A DNA stretch of 64,000 nt, taken from assembly GCF_001667735.1 (NCBI RefSeq), contig NZ_LZJN01000133.1, forward strand, positions 27,481 to 91,480, given 5' to 3'. The position numbers were made by a program, and so were the translations under genes. The DNA comes from Mycobacterium sp. E183. Lineage in GTDB: Bacteria; Actinomycetota; Actinomycetes; Mycobacteriales; Mycobacteriaceae. Below the pieces are notes generated by a model, which searched no databases, was not told where the DNA came from, and saw only the letters and a program-made list of their open reading frames with translations. Below are positions 26,661 to 36,680 of this stretch, piece by piece. The stretch's first letter is position 1, and every line of letters begins with the position of its first letter.

Positions 26661-27412
26661 CGGTGGATTTCGACCGGCTGCGGATCGGGCCGGCCACCAA
26701 GGTCATCGACGTCGGTTGCGGGGCCGGCCGGCACGCATTCGAGGCGTATCGGCGCGGAGCCGACGTGGTCGCGTTCGACCAGGACGAGGCCGAATTGCGT
26801 TCGGTGGACACCATTTTGCGCGCGATGGCGGAAACCGGGGAGGCGCCCGCCGCGGCGTCGGCGAGGGTGGTGGTCGGCGACGCGCTGAAGTTGCCGTATG
26901 CCGACGAGACGTTCGACTGCGTGATCGCGTCCGAAATCCTCGAGCACATCCCGCATGACGACGCCGCCATCGCCGAACTGATCAGGGTGCTCAAGGTGGG
27001 CGGCACGTTGGCGGTCAGTGTGCCGCGCTGGCTTCCGGAGCGGGTGTGTTGGTTGCTGTCCGACGAATACCACAGCAACGAGGGCGGCCACGTGCGTATC
27101 TACCGGGCCAGTGAATTGCGCGCGAAGATCCTCGATGGCGGGATGCAATTGACGCATGCCCACCACGCGCACGCGCTGCACGCCCCCTTCTGGTGGTTGA
27201 AATGCGCCGTGGGAGTGTCGAACACCGAGCACCGCGCCGTGACCGCGTACCACAAACTCCTGGTGTGGGACCTGATGCGGCGACCGAGGGTGACGCAGTT
27301 GGCCGAATCGCTGCTCAATCCGCTGGTCGGCAAGAGCGTGGCCATGTACTTCGTCAAGCATCCGGCGGCAGAAAGCCAAGCGACGGTGGGATATTCAGTT
27401 GCGTCGGGTTAA
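26654..27412 (+). CDS. Class I SAM-dependent methyltransferase
   Basis: This 252-residue Methyltransf_11-type enzyme has motif I KVIDVGCGAGRHAFEAYRRG near residue 20, the acidic VVAFDQDEAEL after it, VVGDALKLPYADETFDCVI near 80, and SEILEHIPHDDAA. It starts unusually close to motif I, so it has almost no N-terminal extension. The ATG at 26654 overlaps the glycosyltransferase stop and follows GGGGGAAG; its own 3' end overlaps the next gene by 14 bp. The tight overlaps imply the three proteins work on one pathway. The substrate is unknown. Confidence 0.9.
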   Translation: MLTVDFDRLRIGPATKVIDVGCGAGRHAFEAYRRGADVVAFDQDEAELRSVDTILRAMAETGEAPAAASARVVVGDALKLPYADETFDCVIASEILEHIPHDDAAIAELIRVLKVGGTLAVSVPRWLPERVCWLLSDEYHSNEGGHVRIYRASELRAKILDGGMQLTHAHHAHALHAPFWWLKCAVGVSNTEHRAVTAYHKLLVWDLMRRPRVTQLAESLLNPLVGKSVAMYFVKHPAAESQATVGYSVASG

Positions 27413-28475
27413 CCCACCCTCGGTCGCGGGCGTCCTGTCCCCCGAGCAATGCCGGCAAACCGCGCGGTCCATCGCGGCCATCCAGGAACCCTCCGGAGCC
27501 ATCCCCTGGTCCGAGGGCGGCCACACCGACCCGTGGGACCATGTCGAGTGCGCGATGGCGCTCACCGCCGCCGGACTGCTGGAACCGGCGCGCGCCGCGT
27601 TCGACTGGAGCCGACGGACCCAGCGGGCCGACGGCTCCTGGCCGATCCAGCTCCGCGCGGGGGTCGTCGAAGACGGCAACAGCGACAGCAACTTCTGCGC
27701 CTACATCGCCACCGGTGTGTGGCACCACGTGCTGGTCACCGGTGACCGGCGCTTCGCCGCACGGATGTGGCCGGTGGTGCACAAGGCGATCGACTTCGTC
27801 ATCGACTTGCAGGTCGGCTATGGCGAGATCTGTTGGGCCCGAAGCGAAGCCGGTCTGCTGCAGGAAGCGCTGCTGACCGGTTGCGCGAGCGTGTTCCACA
27901 GCATCCGGTGCGCCCTGGCGCTGGCCGCCCTGGTCGGCGAGCCGCAGCCGGAGTGGGAACTGGCGCTGGGCCGGCTCGGCCATGCGATAGCCGCGCATCC
28001 CGAGGCGTTCACCGAGAAGGACCGCTACTCGATGGACTGGTACTACCCCATCCTGGGCAGCGCGCTGCGCGGACCCGAGGCGGCCGCGAGAATCCGAGAG
28101 CGCTGGGACGATTTCGTGGTCGGCGGCCTGGGCATTCGCTGTGTGGCCGACCGGCCGTGGGTGACCGGCGCCGAGACGTGCGAACTGGTGATGGCGCTGG
28201 ACGCGATCGGCCAGCGGTCGGCAGCCCATCGGCAGTTCGGCGCGATGCAGCACCTCCGTGAGCAGGACGGCTCGTACTGGACCGGTTTGGTGTTCGCCGA
28301 CGGGAAGCGCTGGCCCGAGGAGCGGACGACGTGGACGGGTGCGGCGATGATCCTCGCCGCTGATGCGCTGTCTAACACCACCGCGGGCGCCGGGATCTTC
28401 CGCGGGGAGGGACTACCGATAGGCCTGCAGACCGACTTCGACTGCGAATGCGTTGCCACCGGCCCCGGCTGGTGA
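27399..28475 (+). CDS. Alpha/alpha-toroid protein (prenyltransferase / terpene-cyclase-like)
   Basis: This 358-residue soluble protein looks like an alpha/alpha-toroid of the type often annotated prenyltransferase. Repeated QW-like motifs are visible: SGAIPWSEGG near residue 33, RADGSWPIQ near 75 and EQDGSYWTG near 288, with a DSNFCAYIATGVWHH helix between. No DDxD prenyl-diphosphate motif was seen, so a terpene cyclase, a glycan-processing enzyme or a non-enzymatic toroid remain possible. TTG 27399 is the only start that includes the first helices; it overlaps the methyltransferase gene. The C-terminus ends in a Cys-containing FDCECVATG. Confidence 0.72.
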   Translation: MRRVNPPSVAGVLSPEQCRQTARSIAAIQEPSGAIPWSEGGHTDPWDHVECAMALTAAGLLEPARAAFDWSRRTQRADGSWPIQLRAGVVEDGNSDSNFCAYIATGVWHHVLVTGDRRFAARMWPVVHKAIDFVIDLQVGYGEICWARSEAGLLQEALLTGCASVFHSIRCALALAALVGEPQPEWELALGRLGHAIAAHPEAFTEKDRYSMDWYYPILGSALRGPEAAARIRERWDDFVVGGLGIRCVADRPWVTGAETCELVMALDAIGQRSAAHRQFGAMQHLREQDGSYWTGLVFADGKRWPEERTTWTGAAMILAADALSNTTAGAGIFRGEGLPIGLQTDFDCECVATGPGW

Positions 28476-28486
28476 CGTGAGTTCGG

Positions 28487-30130
<1,644 letters not shown>

Positions 30131-30167
30131 TTAGCTCGGCCGGGCGAGTAAGACCGCTTGCCACTTT

Positions 30168-30182
30168 GGCGCAATTTGCGCC
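30168..30182 (-). terminator. Short hairpin downstream of the 68-residue gene
   Basis: GGCGCAA-T-TTGCGCC, a 7-bp inverted repeat, lies 9 bp after the minus-strand stop at 30192. In RNA the inner A/T pairs would be the loop. It fits a compact terminator. Confidence 0.4.
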
Positions 30183-30191
30183 TGGAAATTC

Positions 30192-30398
30192 TCAGGCCGA
30201 AGTGTTTGTGCTCGAGTACAGCTTGAAGTCGCGGACGAGCGGGACCACCTCGCCGCCGGATACCGCGGCGCGCTGACGGGCGTGGAAAGCGGGGTGGCGG
30301 CGCATCGCCTCGCTGCGCTCGCGCTCGTGTCGCTGGGCCGCAGTCCATCGCGGATGGGACTGAAGGAAAATAACCGTCGCTCCCGTTGTATTAGCCAC
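30192..30398 (-). CDS. Small protein of unknown function
   Basis: This 68-residue basic protein starts at GTG 30398 and reads VANTTGATVIFLQSHPRWTA, then a Arg/His-rich helix with ERERSEAMRRHPAFHARQR and a hydrophobic end (GGEVVPLVRDFKLYSS). No family was recognised. The case for it is the excellent Shine-Dalgarno GAGAGGAG 9 bp before the start, normal codon use and a hairpin right after the stop. It has no signal peptide. It stands alone between the cutinase and the GH16 gene, on the opposite strand to both. Confidence 0.55.
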   Translation of the reverse strand: MANTTGATVIFLQSHPRWTAAQRHERERSEAMRRHPAFHARQRAAVSGGEVVPLVRDFKLYSSTNTSA

Positions 30399-30655
30399 GA
30401 TCGTTAACTCCTCTCAGCGCAACCCGCAAAAGCTCTACGACTTGTGGTTATCGGCTTGTGATCCAGAATGCCCGGACGATCCTGAGACCAAACCACCCAC
30501 AAAGTTGAGAATTGGCCGTGAATTTTGATTAATCCATCAGCCGCTTCACGCCGACGTCCGCGCTGGCCCGCCTGCGATCCGAAACGTTAGCGGCAGCCAC
30601 CGACAACAATTCCGGCTTCGGCCCCCGGGCCGGCGGCTGCTATGGTCCCTTGCGT
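30399..30655. other. Intergenic region between the small protein and GH16 genes
   Basis: About 257 bp, AT-rich near 30420-30540, holding the GAGAGGAG ribosome-binding site of the minus-strand small gene and presumably two divergent promoters. No further gene is seen. Confidence 0.35.
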
Positions 30656-31504
30656 ATGCCCAAGATGGATCGCCGCCGCATGATGTTGACGACCGGGATC
30701 GGCGTGCTGGCAGCGGCGCTGCCTGCGCCGGAGGCCCGGGCCCGTCCCTCGGGACGGGGCCTGCCGGCGGATCGCCCACCCGCTCCCGAAGCGCCCAGCG
30801 GCCAAACCGGCACCTACATTTTCCAGGACGAATTCGACGGTCCCGCCGGCTCGGCGCCCGACGCCTCGAAGTGGACCGTGGCCAAGGCCCGCGAGACGAT
30901 CAAGGACCCGACGTACTGGGAGCAGCCCGATCGCATCGGGCAGTACCGCGACGATCGCCGCAACGTCTTCCTCGACGGCAACTCCAACCTGGTGCTCCGG
31001 GCGGCGAAGGACGGACCCACCTACTACAGCGGCAAGGTTCAAAGCCTCTGGCGGGGAGGGGTCGGCCACACCTGGGAGGCCCGCATCAAGCTGAACTGCC
31101 TGACCGCCGGCGCCTGGCCGGCTTATTGGCTGGGCAACGACGACCAGGGCGAGATCGACGTCATGGAGTGGTACGGCAACGGCAGCTGGCCCTCCGCCAC
31201 CACCGTCCACGCCAAAGCCAACGGCGGAGAGTGGAAGACCCACAACATCGCGATGGACAGCGGCTGGCACACCTGGCGAACCCAGTGGGACGAGGCGGGC
31301 ATCCGGTTCTGGAAGGACTATGCCGACGGCGCGCAGCCCTACTTCGACGTGCCGGCCAGCTCTCTGCCGGATTGGCCGTTCAACGCGCCCGGCTACACGG
31401 TCTATCCGGTGTTCAACCTCGCGGTGGCGGGTTCCGGTGGCGGCGACCCAGGGCCAGGGTCCTATCCCGCTGACATGCTCGTGGACTGGATGCGCGTCTG
31501 GTAG
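30656..31504 (+). CDS. Secreted GH16 beta-1,3-glucanase-like protein (Rv0315-like)
   Basis: This 282-residue glycoside hydrolase family 16 protein closely follows M. tuberculosis Rv0315, a beta-1,3-glucanase precursor. The signal region DRRRMMLTTGIGVLAAALPA has a twin-Arg look and ends near PEARA. The catalytic segment GEIDVMEWYG gives Glu166, Asp168 and Glu171, the E-x-D-x2-E motif that is intact. LDGNSNLVLRAAKDG and the C-terminal DMLVDWMRVW are family hallmarks. ATG 30656 is chosen; TTG 30650 is two codons upstream. It is convergent with a methyltransferase gene, 1 bp apart. Confidence 0.93.
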   Translation: MPKMDRRRMMLTTGIGVLAAALPAPEARARPSGRGLPADRPPAPEAPSGQTGTYIFQDEFDGPAGSAPDASKWTVAKARETIKDPTYWEQPDRIGQYRDDRRNVFLDGNSNLVLRAAKDGPTYYSGKVQSLWRGGVGHTWEARIKLNCLTAGAWPAYWLGNDDQGEIDVMEWYGNGSWPSATTVHAKANGGEWKTHNIAMDSGWHTWRTQWDEAGIRFWKDYADGAQPYFDVPASSLPDWPFNAPGYTVYPVFNLAVAGSGGGDPGPGSYPADMLVDWMRVW

Positions 31505-31505
31505 C

Positions 31506-32351
31506 TCACGGGGTGAGCAGCACCGTCGCGCTCCAGGGCCTGCTACCGGGATGACGCGGATCCGGCTGGGGCAACCAAGCGAGCGGCCGCATGAAAATCG
31601 GTAACCGACGGAACCGGTTCGCGGCGACAAAGAGCGACTGCGCCTGTGCGACGCGCCAGCCGAGGTCCTCGAAGAACGCCAACCCGTTCTCCGGTGCGAA
31701 CTTGAACGGTGCGTTTTGGCGCATGCCGGCCATCTTCTCGTTCATCATCTTCTTCAAGCCGGGGCCGCCGAAATCAAGCATCCACCAGGCCACCTCGGGC
31801 CGCTTGAGCGCCGCGGAGAGCGCGACGACGTCGCTGGTATCCAGATACATCAACAATCCCTCGGTCAGCACCAGCGCTTTGGTCGCGCCACGCAGGGCGT
31901 CGTCAAGGAAGGCAGCGCGGGCCTGCGGTTCGGCCAGGTCGACGGCAACCCGGGTCAGCCGGCAGTGCGGTGTCTGGTCGGCGAGCGACTGCGTTTTCTC
32001 CTCGAGGAGCCTGGGCAGGTCCGCCTCCACCCACGTCAACTCCGGCGGAAGCTGCAACCGGTACGGCCGGGTATCCAGGCCCGCGGCCAGGTTCAGCACG
32101 CGGTCGCAGCCCTCGGCGATCGCTTGGGCGATGGTGTCATCGATGATCTTCGTGCGCGCGACCAGCCACCATCCGTTGCGGCTCGACCGCGGGACGTCGG
32201 CGACGATCTCATGGCCGTGTTCGCCGGCGAGGCGCTCGGCGAGTGGGTCGTTGAACAGCGCGTCGCGGCGGGCCGATTCGGTCGCCCGGTGCAGCGCGGT
32301 CCAGCGGGCCGTGTCCGAGACGTGGGTGATCGTGTGCCTGGGGGTGGACAT
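31506..32351 (-). CDS. LCM-type SAM-dependent methyltransferase (TIGR00027)
   Basis: This 281-residue protein belongs to the leucine carboxyl methyltransferase-like family that is expanded in mycobacteria (TIGR00027). Motifs are NDPLAERLAGEHG near residue 34, VLNLAAGLDTRPYRLQLP near 86, WVEADLPRLLEEK and VLTEGLLMYLD near 165. Natural substrates of these O-methyltransferases are unknown. ATG 32351 starts the conserved N-terminus MSTPRHTITHVSDTARWTAL. A paralogue sits at 34120. There is a 29-bp gap to the exported-protein gene on the same strand upstream. Confidence 0.9.
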   Translation of the reverse strand: MSTPRHTITHVSDTARWTALHRATESARRDALFNDPLAERLAGEHGHEIVADVPRSSRNGWWLVARTKIIDDTIAQAIAEGCDRVLNLAAGLDTRPYRLQLPPELTWVEADLPRLLEEKTQSLADQTPHCRLTRVAVDLAEPQARAAFLDDALRGATKALVLTEGLLMYLDTSDVVALSAALKRPEVAWWMLDFGGPGLKKMMNEKMAGMRQNAPFKFAPENGLAFFEDLGWRVAQAQSLFVAANRFRRLPIFMRPLAWLPQPDPRHPGSRPWSATVLLTP

Positions 32352-32380
32352 ACCTGCGTTATAGCAGCAGCCGCGCCGGC

Positions 32381-33046
32381 CTATTGACCGGCCTTGCCCC
32401 CCGCGAACCACGCTTCCGCCACCGTCCGGGTTTGGGGCGGCGGCAGGGCGGCCTCCCCCGTGCCGAGCTGACCGACCTTGACGGTCCACGTCGCCGACGA
32501 GCGGTCGATGCAGCTTCCGGCGCCCTGGCTGGGCAGCCACAGCACCGAAAGGTTGGCATGTGGGTCACCGCACCAGTAGGCGCCCTCGTAGCCGTCGGCG
32601 CGCCAACCCCAGGCCCCGCCGTTTCGGAGCCGGCAACGGGTGCCATCGTCGAGCGTCAGCGCAAACGGGTCCGGGGTGGCGGGCGCGGTCACGGGCGGAA
32701 GCGGACGGTCATACGTCACGCGATGCATGCTCTTGTCCCAGGGATTATCTACGCACAGCAGCGATCCGGCCGTCGACGGCCAGCAGGTGCCGGCGCCCGC
32801 CGCGCTCGGCGAGCAGGAGTAGACGTTGTCGGCCACGGCGGACGGCGACGCCGTGCTGCAGTCGCTGGCCTCGCCGACATTGCCCGGTCCGGACGCGACC
32901 CGGTAACCGTTGATCGGCTGGCCATCGGGGCCGACGGCCACGACGGTGATCTGCTGGGTGGGCGGCGGGTCGGCGGCGGCCGTCGCGGGCAGCGAGAGGA
33001 CCGCGATCGGCAGCGCGACGACGGGGACGACGACGATTCGCGACAT
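32381..33046 (-). CDS. Exported protein of unknown function
   Basis: This 221-residue protein has a Sec signal peptide of about 25 residues (ending PATAAAD). The mature part is rich in Cys, Gly and Trp, with four probable disulfides: CSTASPS, VYSCSPS, CWPS, LLCVDN, RCRLRNGGAWGW and YWCGDPH. It may be the counterpart of a conserved exported mycobacterial protein such as Rv0320, but that was not tested. ATG 33046 begins the signal peptide. It lies 60 bp from the divergent reductase start and 29 bp before the downstream methyltransferase. Confidence 0.78.
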   Translation of the reverse strand: MSRIVVVPVVALPIAVLSLPATAAADPPPTQQITVVAVGPDGQPINGYRVASGPGNVGEASDCSTASPSAVADNVYSCSPSAAGAGTCWPSTAGSLLCVDNPWDKSMHRVTYDRPLPPVTAPATPDPFALTLDDGTRCRLRNGGAWGWRADGYEGAYWCGDPHANLSVLWLPSQGAGSCIDRSSATWTVKVGQLGTGEAALPPPQTRTVAEAWFAGGKAGQ

Positions 33047-33106
33047 CACGTTCACCGCGCAAAACCTTTCGTTCGGCGGGCTCTTGTTGAAGGGTACGGT
33101 GCGCAT

Positions 33107-34117
33107 ATGACCGATCGAAACCGTCGTTTCCTGCTCCGCGAACGCCCCACGGGCCGCATCGGCCCCAACACTTTCGAATTGACCGAAGAGGCGATTCCCG
33201 AGCTCAACGACGGGGAGGCGCTGGTGCGTGTCGGCTGGATCTCGCTCGACCCGACGAACCGGATGTGGATCAACGACACCCCGACCTACCTGCCCCCGGT
33301 CGGGCTCGGCGAGGTCATGCGCGCCGCCGGGATCGGCGAGGTGGTCGCGTCCAAGAGCCCCTCCTACGCGGTCGGGCAGCAGGTGCAAGGGCTCCTCGGC
33401 TGGCAGGAGTACGCGGTGCTCACGGACACGGCGATGGTGAACCCGGTGGAGGTGGCACCCGGCATCTCGCCGAGCGCCTACCTGGGGGCGCTCGGGATGA
33501 CCGGGCTCACCGCGTGGATCGGGATCCGCGACATCGGCAAGCCCCGGCCCGGCGAGACCGTCGTCGTCTCGGCGGCGGCCGGCGCGGTGGGCTCGGTCGC
33601 CGGGCAACTGGCCAAGGCGGCGGGCGCCCGTGTCGTCGGGATCGCCGGTGGTCCCGAGAAGTGTGCGCTGCTCACCGATCAGCTGGGCTTCGACGCGGCG
33701 GTCGACCACCGCGCCGACGATTGGGCCGCCCAACTGGCCGCGGCGACACCCAACGGCATCGATGTCGACTTCGAGAATGTCGGGGGCGACCTGATGGACG
33801 CCATCTTCGCGCGCCTCAACATCGGCGCCCGTGTCGCGCTCTGCGGCCTGATCTCCGGCTACAACGCCGAAGACCCCCCGCCCGGTCCGCGCGCGTTCGG
33901 GAACCTGCTTATCCAGCGGGCCACCGTCCAGGGCTTCATCGTCCTCGACCACTTCGGGCGCGCGGCCGAAGCGATCGGCGAGATCGCCGGCCTGATCGAA
34001 GCGGGAAAGCTCACGCCGCTCGAGACCGTCGTCGAGGGGTTCGAGCAGCTGCCGACGGCGATCAACATGCTGTTCGACGGCAAGAACGTCGGCAAGCTGG
34101 TGGTCAAGATCGGCTGA
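33107..34117 (+). CDS. MDR-type NADP-dependent oxidoreductase (prostaglandin/curcumin reductase-like)
   Basis: This 336-residue zinc-free medium-chain reductase should reduce double bonds of alkenals or alkenones with NADPH. MTDRNRRFLLRERPTGRIGP is the typical N-terminus, SLDPTNRMWIND near residue 48, GALGMTGLTAWIG near 128, the nucleotide site VSAAAGAVGSVAGQLAKAAG near 150 and DFENVGGDLMD near 225. The full length and the missing structural-zinc loop fit this subfamily. ATG 33107 is the first good start. It converges with the second LCM-type methyltransferase, 2 bp apart. Confidence 0.92.
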   Translation: MTDRNRRFLLRERPTGRIGPNTFELTEEAIPELNDGEALVRVGWISLDPTNRMWINDTPTYLPPVGLGEVMRAAGIGEVVASKSPSYAVGQQVQGLLGWQEYAVLTDTAMVNPVEVAPGISPSAYLGALGMTGLTAWIGIRDIGKPRPGETVVVSAAAGAVGSVAGQLAKAAGARVVGIAGGPEKCALLTDQLGFDAAVDHRADDWAAQLAAATPNGIDVDFENVGGDLMDAIFARLNIGARVALCGLISGYNAEDPPPGPRAFGNLLIQRATVQGFIVLDHFGRAAEAIGEIAGLIEAGKLTPLETVVEGFEQLPTAINMLFDGKNVGKLVVKIG

Positions 34118-34119
34118 TT

Positions 34120-34953
34120 TCAGCCGAATTCCAGGAGGGCGTAGACCCCGCGGTAGGGCTTCGCGGGCGGGAACCGCCAGAGCGCGGGGTACAGCGTCCC
34201 GAAGAACACCCCCCGCCCCGCGGGCATCGGTACGTCGTGCACGGCGCGGATTCCGGGCGTCGTGCGCGCCAGCTGCGCAAGTTGACGCACCGACAGGCTG
34301 AACGGCATCGGTGGCACCCGGTAGCGCTTGGAGGAGCGCAGCCCCTTTCGTGCGACCTTCTTGACCACCGTTGGCGGTAGGTCGAAGAACATCTGGCCGC
34401 CGGGGAAGCTCTTGGCGCACTGGGAAATGAGCCCCAGCGCCGCGTCGGGCTGCAGGTACATCAACAGGCCTTCGGCGGTGATGAACACGCCGTCGCGGGC
34501 GTCGACCTCGTCGATCCAGGTGTAGTCGAGGGCGGATTGGGCGAGATAGGTCATTCGCGGCGGATGCGGCAGCAGCCGCTGACGAAGTTCGACGACCGGG
34601 GGCAAATCCACCGAGACCCAACTGAATTGCGGGTCGGGCAGCGCGCGGTCCAAGCGCCAGAAGGACGTCTGGAAGCCCTCCGCGAGCGCGACGACGGTGG
34701 CCCGGGGGTGGGCGGTGAGGTAGTCGATCGCGCATCGGTCAACGGCCAGCGAGCGCAGCGCCATCTCCTGGCCGCGGCGGCCGAACTTCTCGAAGTCGAA
34801 GTCGATGGAATCGACGAGCTTGACTGCCATCGGATCGTCGATGATCGCGTCGGGGCGCGCCGCCTGGTGTGCCCTTCCGTAGAGCGTCAGCAGCGCCGTC
34901 TCGGAAACACCGGTGAGCAGCCGCGCGTCCACCTTCTTGTGGTCATCTCCCAT
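34120..34953 (-). CDS. LCM-type SAM-dependent methyltransferase
   Basis: This 277-residue methyltransferase is of the leucine-carboxyl type but differs from the gene at 31506: it begins VDARLLTGVSETALLTLYGR and has VVALAEGFQTSFWRLDRALP near residue 88, VDLPPVVELRQRLLP and FITAEGLLMYLQP near 155. It resembles polyketide-cluster O-methyltransferases (Omt type). Its conserved AEGLLMYLQ and the C-terminal ALWRFPPAKPYRG are complete. ATG 34953 is chosen. It is 46 bp downstream of the SOUL gene on the same strand. Confidence 0.88.
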   Translation of the reverse strand: MGDDHKKVDARLLTGVSETALLTLYGRAHQAARPDAIIDDPMAVKLVDSIDFDFEKFGRRGQEMALRSLAVDRCAIDYLTAHPRATVVALAEGFQTSFWRLDRALPDPQFSWVSVDLPPVVELRQRLLPHPPRMTYLAQSALDYTWIDEVDARDGVFITAEGLLMYLQPDAALGLISQCAKSFPGGQMFFDLPPTVVKKVARKGLRSSKRYRVPPMPFSLSVRQLAQLARTTPGIRAVHDVPMPAGRGVFFGTLYPALWRFPPAKPYRGVYALLEFG

Positions 34954-34999
34954 CACGCGAAGCCGTAATCGCTGGGCAATGCGCCGGCCAGCAGCCCGG

Positions 35000-35647
35000 C
35001 TACCACGGCGCCGAGGCCGCGTCGATGGGGATTGCGATCTCGTTACGGCGCCGCATCGGCACCGTCCAGGGCGGGTCGTAGAACCAGGCTTCCGCGTCTC
35101 CGGTGGGCTCAATCCCCTTGTCTTGCAATATCTTCAGGAGTTCCGCGGTGCGGGAGGCGACTGCCTTGGGGCTCCGGTCGCCGGTGAATCGCAGCACCGC
35201 CACGGTCGCGGGCGGCACCGTGACGAGCCGGACCTGATCGTCGTCGGGCGCGGGCAGCGTCTCCATCGTCCACTTCGCGGGCATGAAAAAGCGGATCGCC
35301 CAGCCGGCCTCGTCGCCGGCGGACTGGACGACGGGCGCGGTCATCGCGATCTGCCGGCCACCCGGGCTCGACTGCTGGCTGACGGGCGCGGTCATCGAGA
35401 TCGATGAATTGTCCCGATTGCCGCCGAATATGTAGCCCGCCAGCCGCCGGAACCCGACGTCGCGAGCGCGGTTCTCGTCGGCGTCGACGATCGTCTCGGC
35501 GGCAATCCGCGGACCGTAGCGCCGTATCTCGACGGTGTCGGTGATCCGTTTATGTGTGTACGCCGGCTCCTCGAGGCCGACCCGCACACCACCGACCGCC
35601 AGCAGCGATTCGGCCACCTGCGCGGCGATCTTGATCGGGTTCATCAT
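35000..35647 (-). CDS. SOUL haem-binding family protein
   Basis: This 215-residue protein has the SOUL/HBP signature: EEPAYTHKRITDTVEIRRYG near residue 26, AGYIFGGNRDNSSISMTAPV near 70, ITMTAPV-like repeat IAMTAPVVQS, and FFMPAKWTMETLP. SOUL proteins bind haem or related tetrapyrroles through hydrophobic contacts; role in mycobacteria is unclear. An N-terminal hydrophobic stretch (residues 6-20) may anchor it. Strong ribosome-binding sequence AAAAGGAG precedes ATG 35647, with a second ATG right after it. It lies on the minus strand upstream of the LCM methyltransferase. Confidence 0.9.
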   Translation of the reverse strand: MMNPIKIAAQVAESLLAVGGVRVGLEEPAYTHKRITDTVEIRRYGPRIAAETIVDADENRARDVGFRRLAGYIFGGNRDNSSISMTAPVSQQSSPGGRQIAMTAPVVQSAGDEAGWAIRFFMPAKWTMETLPAPDDDQVRLVTVPPATVAVLRFTGDRSPKAVASRTAELLKILQDKGIEPTGDAEAWFYDPPWTVPMRRRNEIAIPIDAASAPW

Positions 35648-35927
35648 CTGGTCGATCTCCTTTTAGCGTCGCGACGGCACCACGTCCGATGCCGGTAGCG
35701 CAGGGGCCGGCGCGTGCCCTGACCGCATCGACCCACCTACGCCATGGTGCCGCACGGCGGGTCCGCCCGAGCGCGACGCCGACCCGCCCTCGTCTTTCAC
35801 CACGAGATGGGCGTGCGCCCGTGCCTCCGTCGTGCGGACAACGTTGGGATCGGTAGCCCGCGCCGCGATTTGTACTTGACGCAACGACGACGCCACTCCG
35901 GCGCCGCCTCACGAAAGGAAGTCAGAA

Positions 35928-36182
35928 ATGAAGATCGTCCCGGCCAGCATCGAAGACCAGATCAATCGGGTCGACCGGCAGCGCAGCCTCTACATCGGAC
36001 TCAGCGCCGGCGCGGTCGCGCTATGGAGCGCGTACCGGCTCATCTGGGCCCTCTACATCGGGATGACATTCGGCTGGCTCTTCGGGTCGATGGTCTTCCA
36101 ATTGGTGCTGTGGGGCGTGATCGGCACGGTCTCGGCGGTGGCGGCCTTTGGGTTCCTGACCCGCTACTCCAAGGGATCATGA
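35928..36182 (+). CDS. Small membrane protein with two transmembrane helices
   Basis: This 84-residue protein starts MKIVPASIEDQINRVDRQRS, a charged amphipathic N-terminus, then has a hydrophobic segment at about residues 23-48 (IGLSAGAVALWSAYRLIWAL) and another at about 53-78 (MVFQLVLWGVIGTVSAVAAF). No family was recognised. The Shine-Dalgarno GAAAGGAAG lies 7 bp before the ATG, and a strong terminator follows the stop. It is monocistronic. The 280 bp before it carry no convincing gene. Confidence 0.78.
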   Translation: MKIVPASIEDQINRVDRQRSLYIGLSAGAVALWSAYRLIWALYIGMTFGWLFGSMVFQLVLWGVIGTVSAVAAFGFLTRYSKGS

Positions 36183-36200
36183 CCGCGGCCGTGAGCTGAG

Positions 36201-36235
36201 GAAAGCCCCGAATCCTGATGCGGTTCGGGGCTTTC
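36201..36235. terminator. Strong bidirectional hairpin terminator
   Basis: GAAAGCCCCGAA (36201-36212) and its perfect complement (36224-36235) form a 12-bp stem around an 11-nt loop, 18 bp after the small membrane gene and 30 bp after the VOC gene stop on the other strand. The arm ends TTTC on either strand, so it can serve both convergent genes. Confidence 0.8.
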
Positions 36236-36265
36236 CCGCGTCGAGGCGAAGTCGGTATCCGGCGG

Positions 36266-36676
36266 CTAGCGCAGTTGTTGGATACGGATCAAGTTGCCGG
36301 CGGGGTCGCGCACCGCGCAGTCACGGAGTCCGTACGGTTGGTCTGTCGGCTCCTGGACGATGTCGACGTCGTCGGCCTGCAACCGTTCGAAGGTGCGGTC
36401 GAGGTCATTGGTGGCCAACAGCAACGTGGCGTAGCTGCCCTTGGCCATCATCTCGGCGATCGTGCGCCGTTCGTCTTCGGTGATGCCCGGGTTGGCGGCC
36501 GGTGGGTTCAGGACGATCGAAGTGTCGGGCTGGTTCGGGGGGCCCACGGTGATCCAGCGCATCTTGCCCTTGCCGACGTCGAGGCGGACCTCGAAGCCGA
36601 GCGTGTCGCGATAGAAAGCGAGCGAGGATTCCGGGTCGTCGTGCGGCAGGAAGCTCGAGTGAATCGTGATGTCCAT
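36266..36676 (-). CDS. VOC-family (glyoxalase/bleomycin-resistance fold) protein
   Basis: This 136-residue protein has the paired beta-alpha-beta repeat: HDDPESSLAFYRDTLGFEVR near residue 12 and YGLRDCAVRDPAGNLIRI near the C-terminus. Such proteins bind metals and small molecules. Starts at ATG 36676, 4 bp after the AraC gene, so it is the last gene of an epimerase-AraC-VOC operon. The metal ligands (His11 region and Glu near the C-terminus) are not complete as in glyoxalase I, so a specific reaction is not claimed. Confidence 0.88.
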   Translation of the reverse strand: MDITIHSSFLPHDDPESSLAFYRDTLGFEVRLDVGKGKMRWITVGPPNQPDTSIVLNPPAANPGITEDERRTIAEMMAKGSYATLLLATNDLDRTFERLQADDVDIVQEPTDQPYGLRDCAVRDPAGNLIRIQQLR

Positions 36677-36680
36677 GGGG

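Noticed and set aside
32381..34735. 784-codon minus-strand frame joining the exported-protein gene with DNA antisense to the reductase
   Set aside because: Only the first gene (32381-33046) starts with a signal peptide; the rest is a GC-bias extension.
35663..35896. 77-codon minus-strand frame before the SOUL gene
   Set aside because: No ribosome site, not conserved-looking, and lies in the divergent promoter region of the SOUL and membrane genes.
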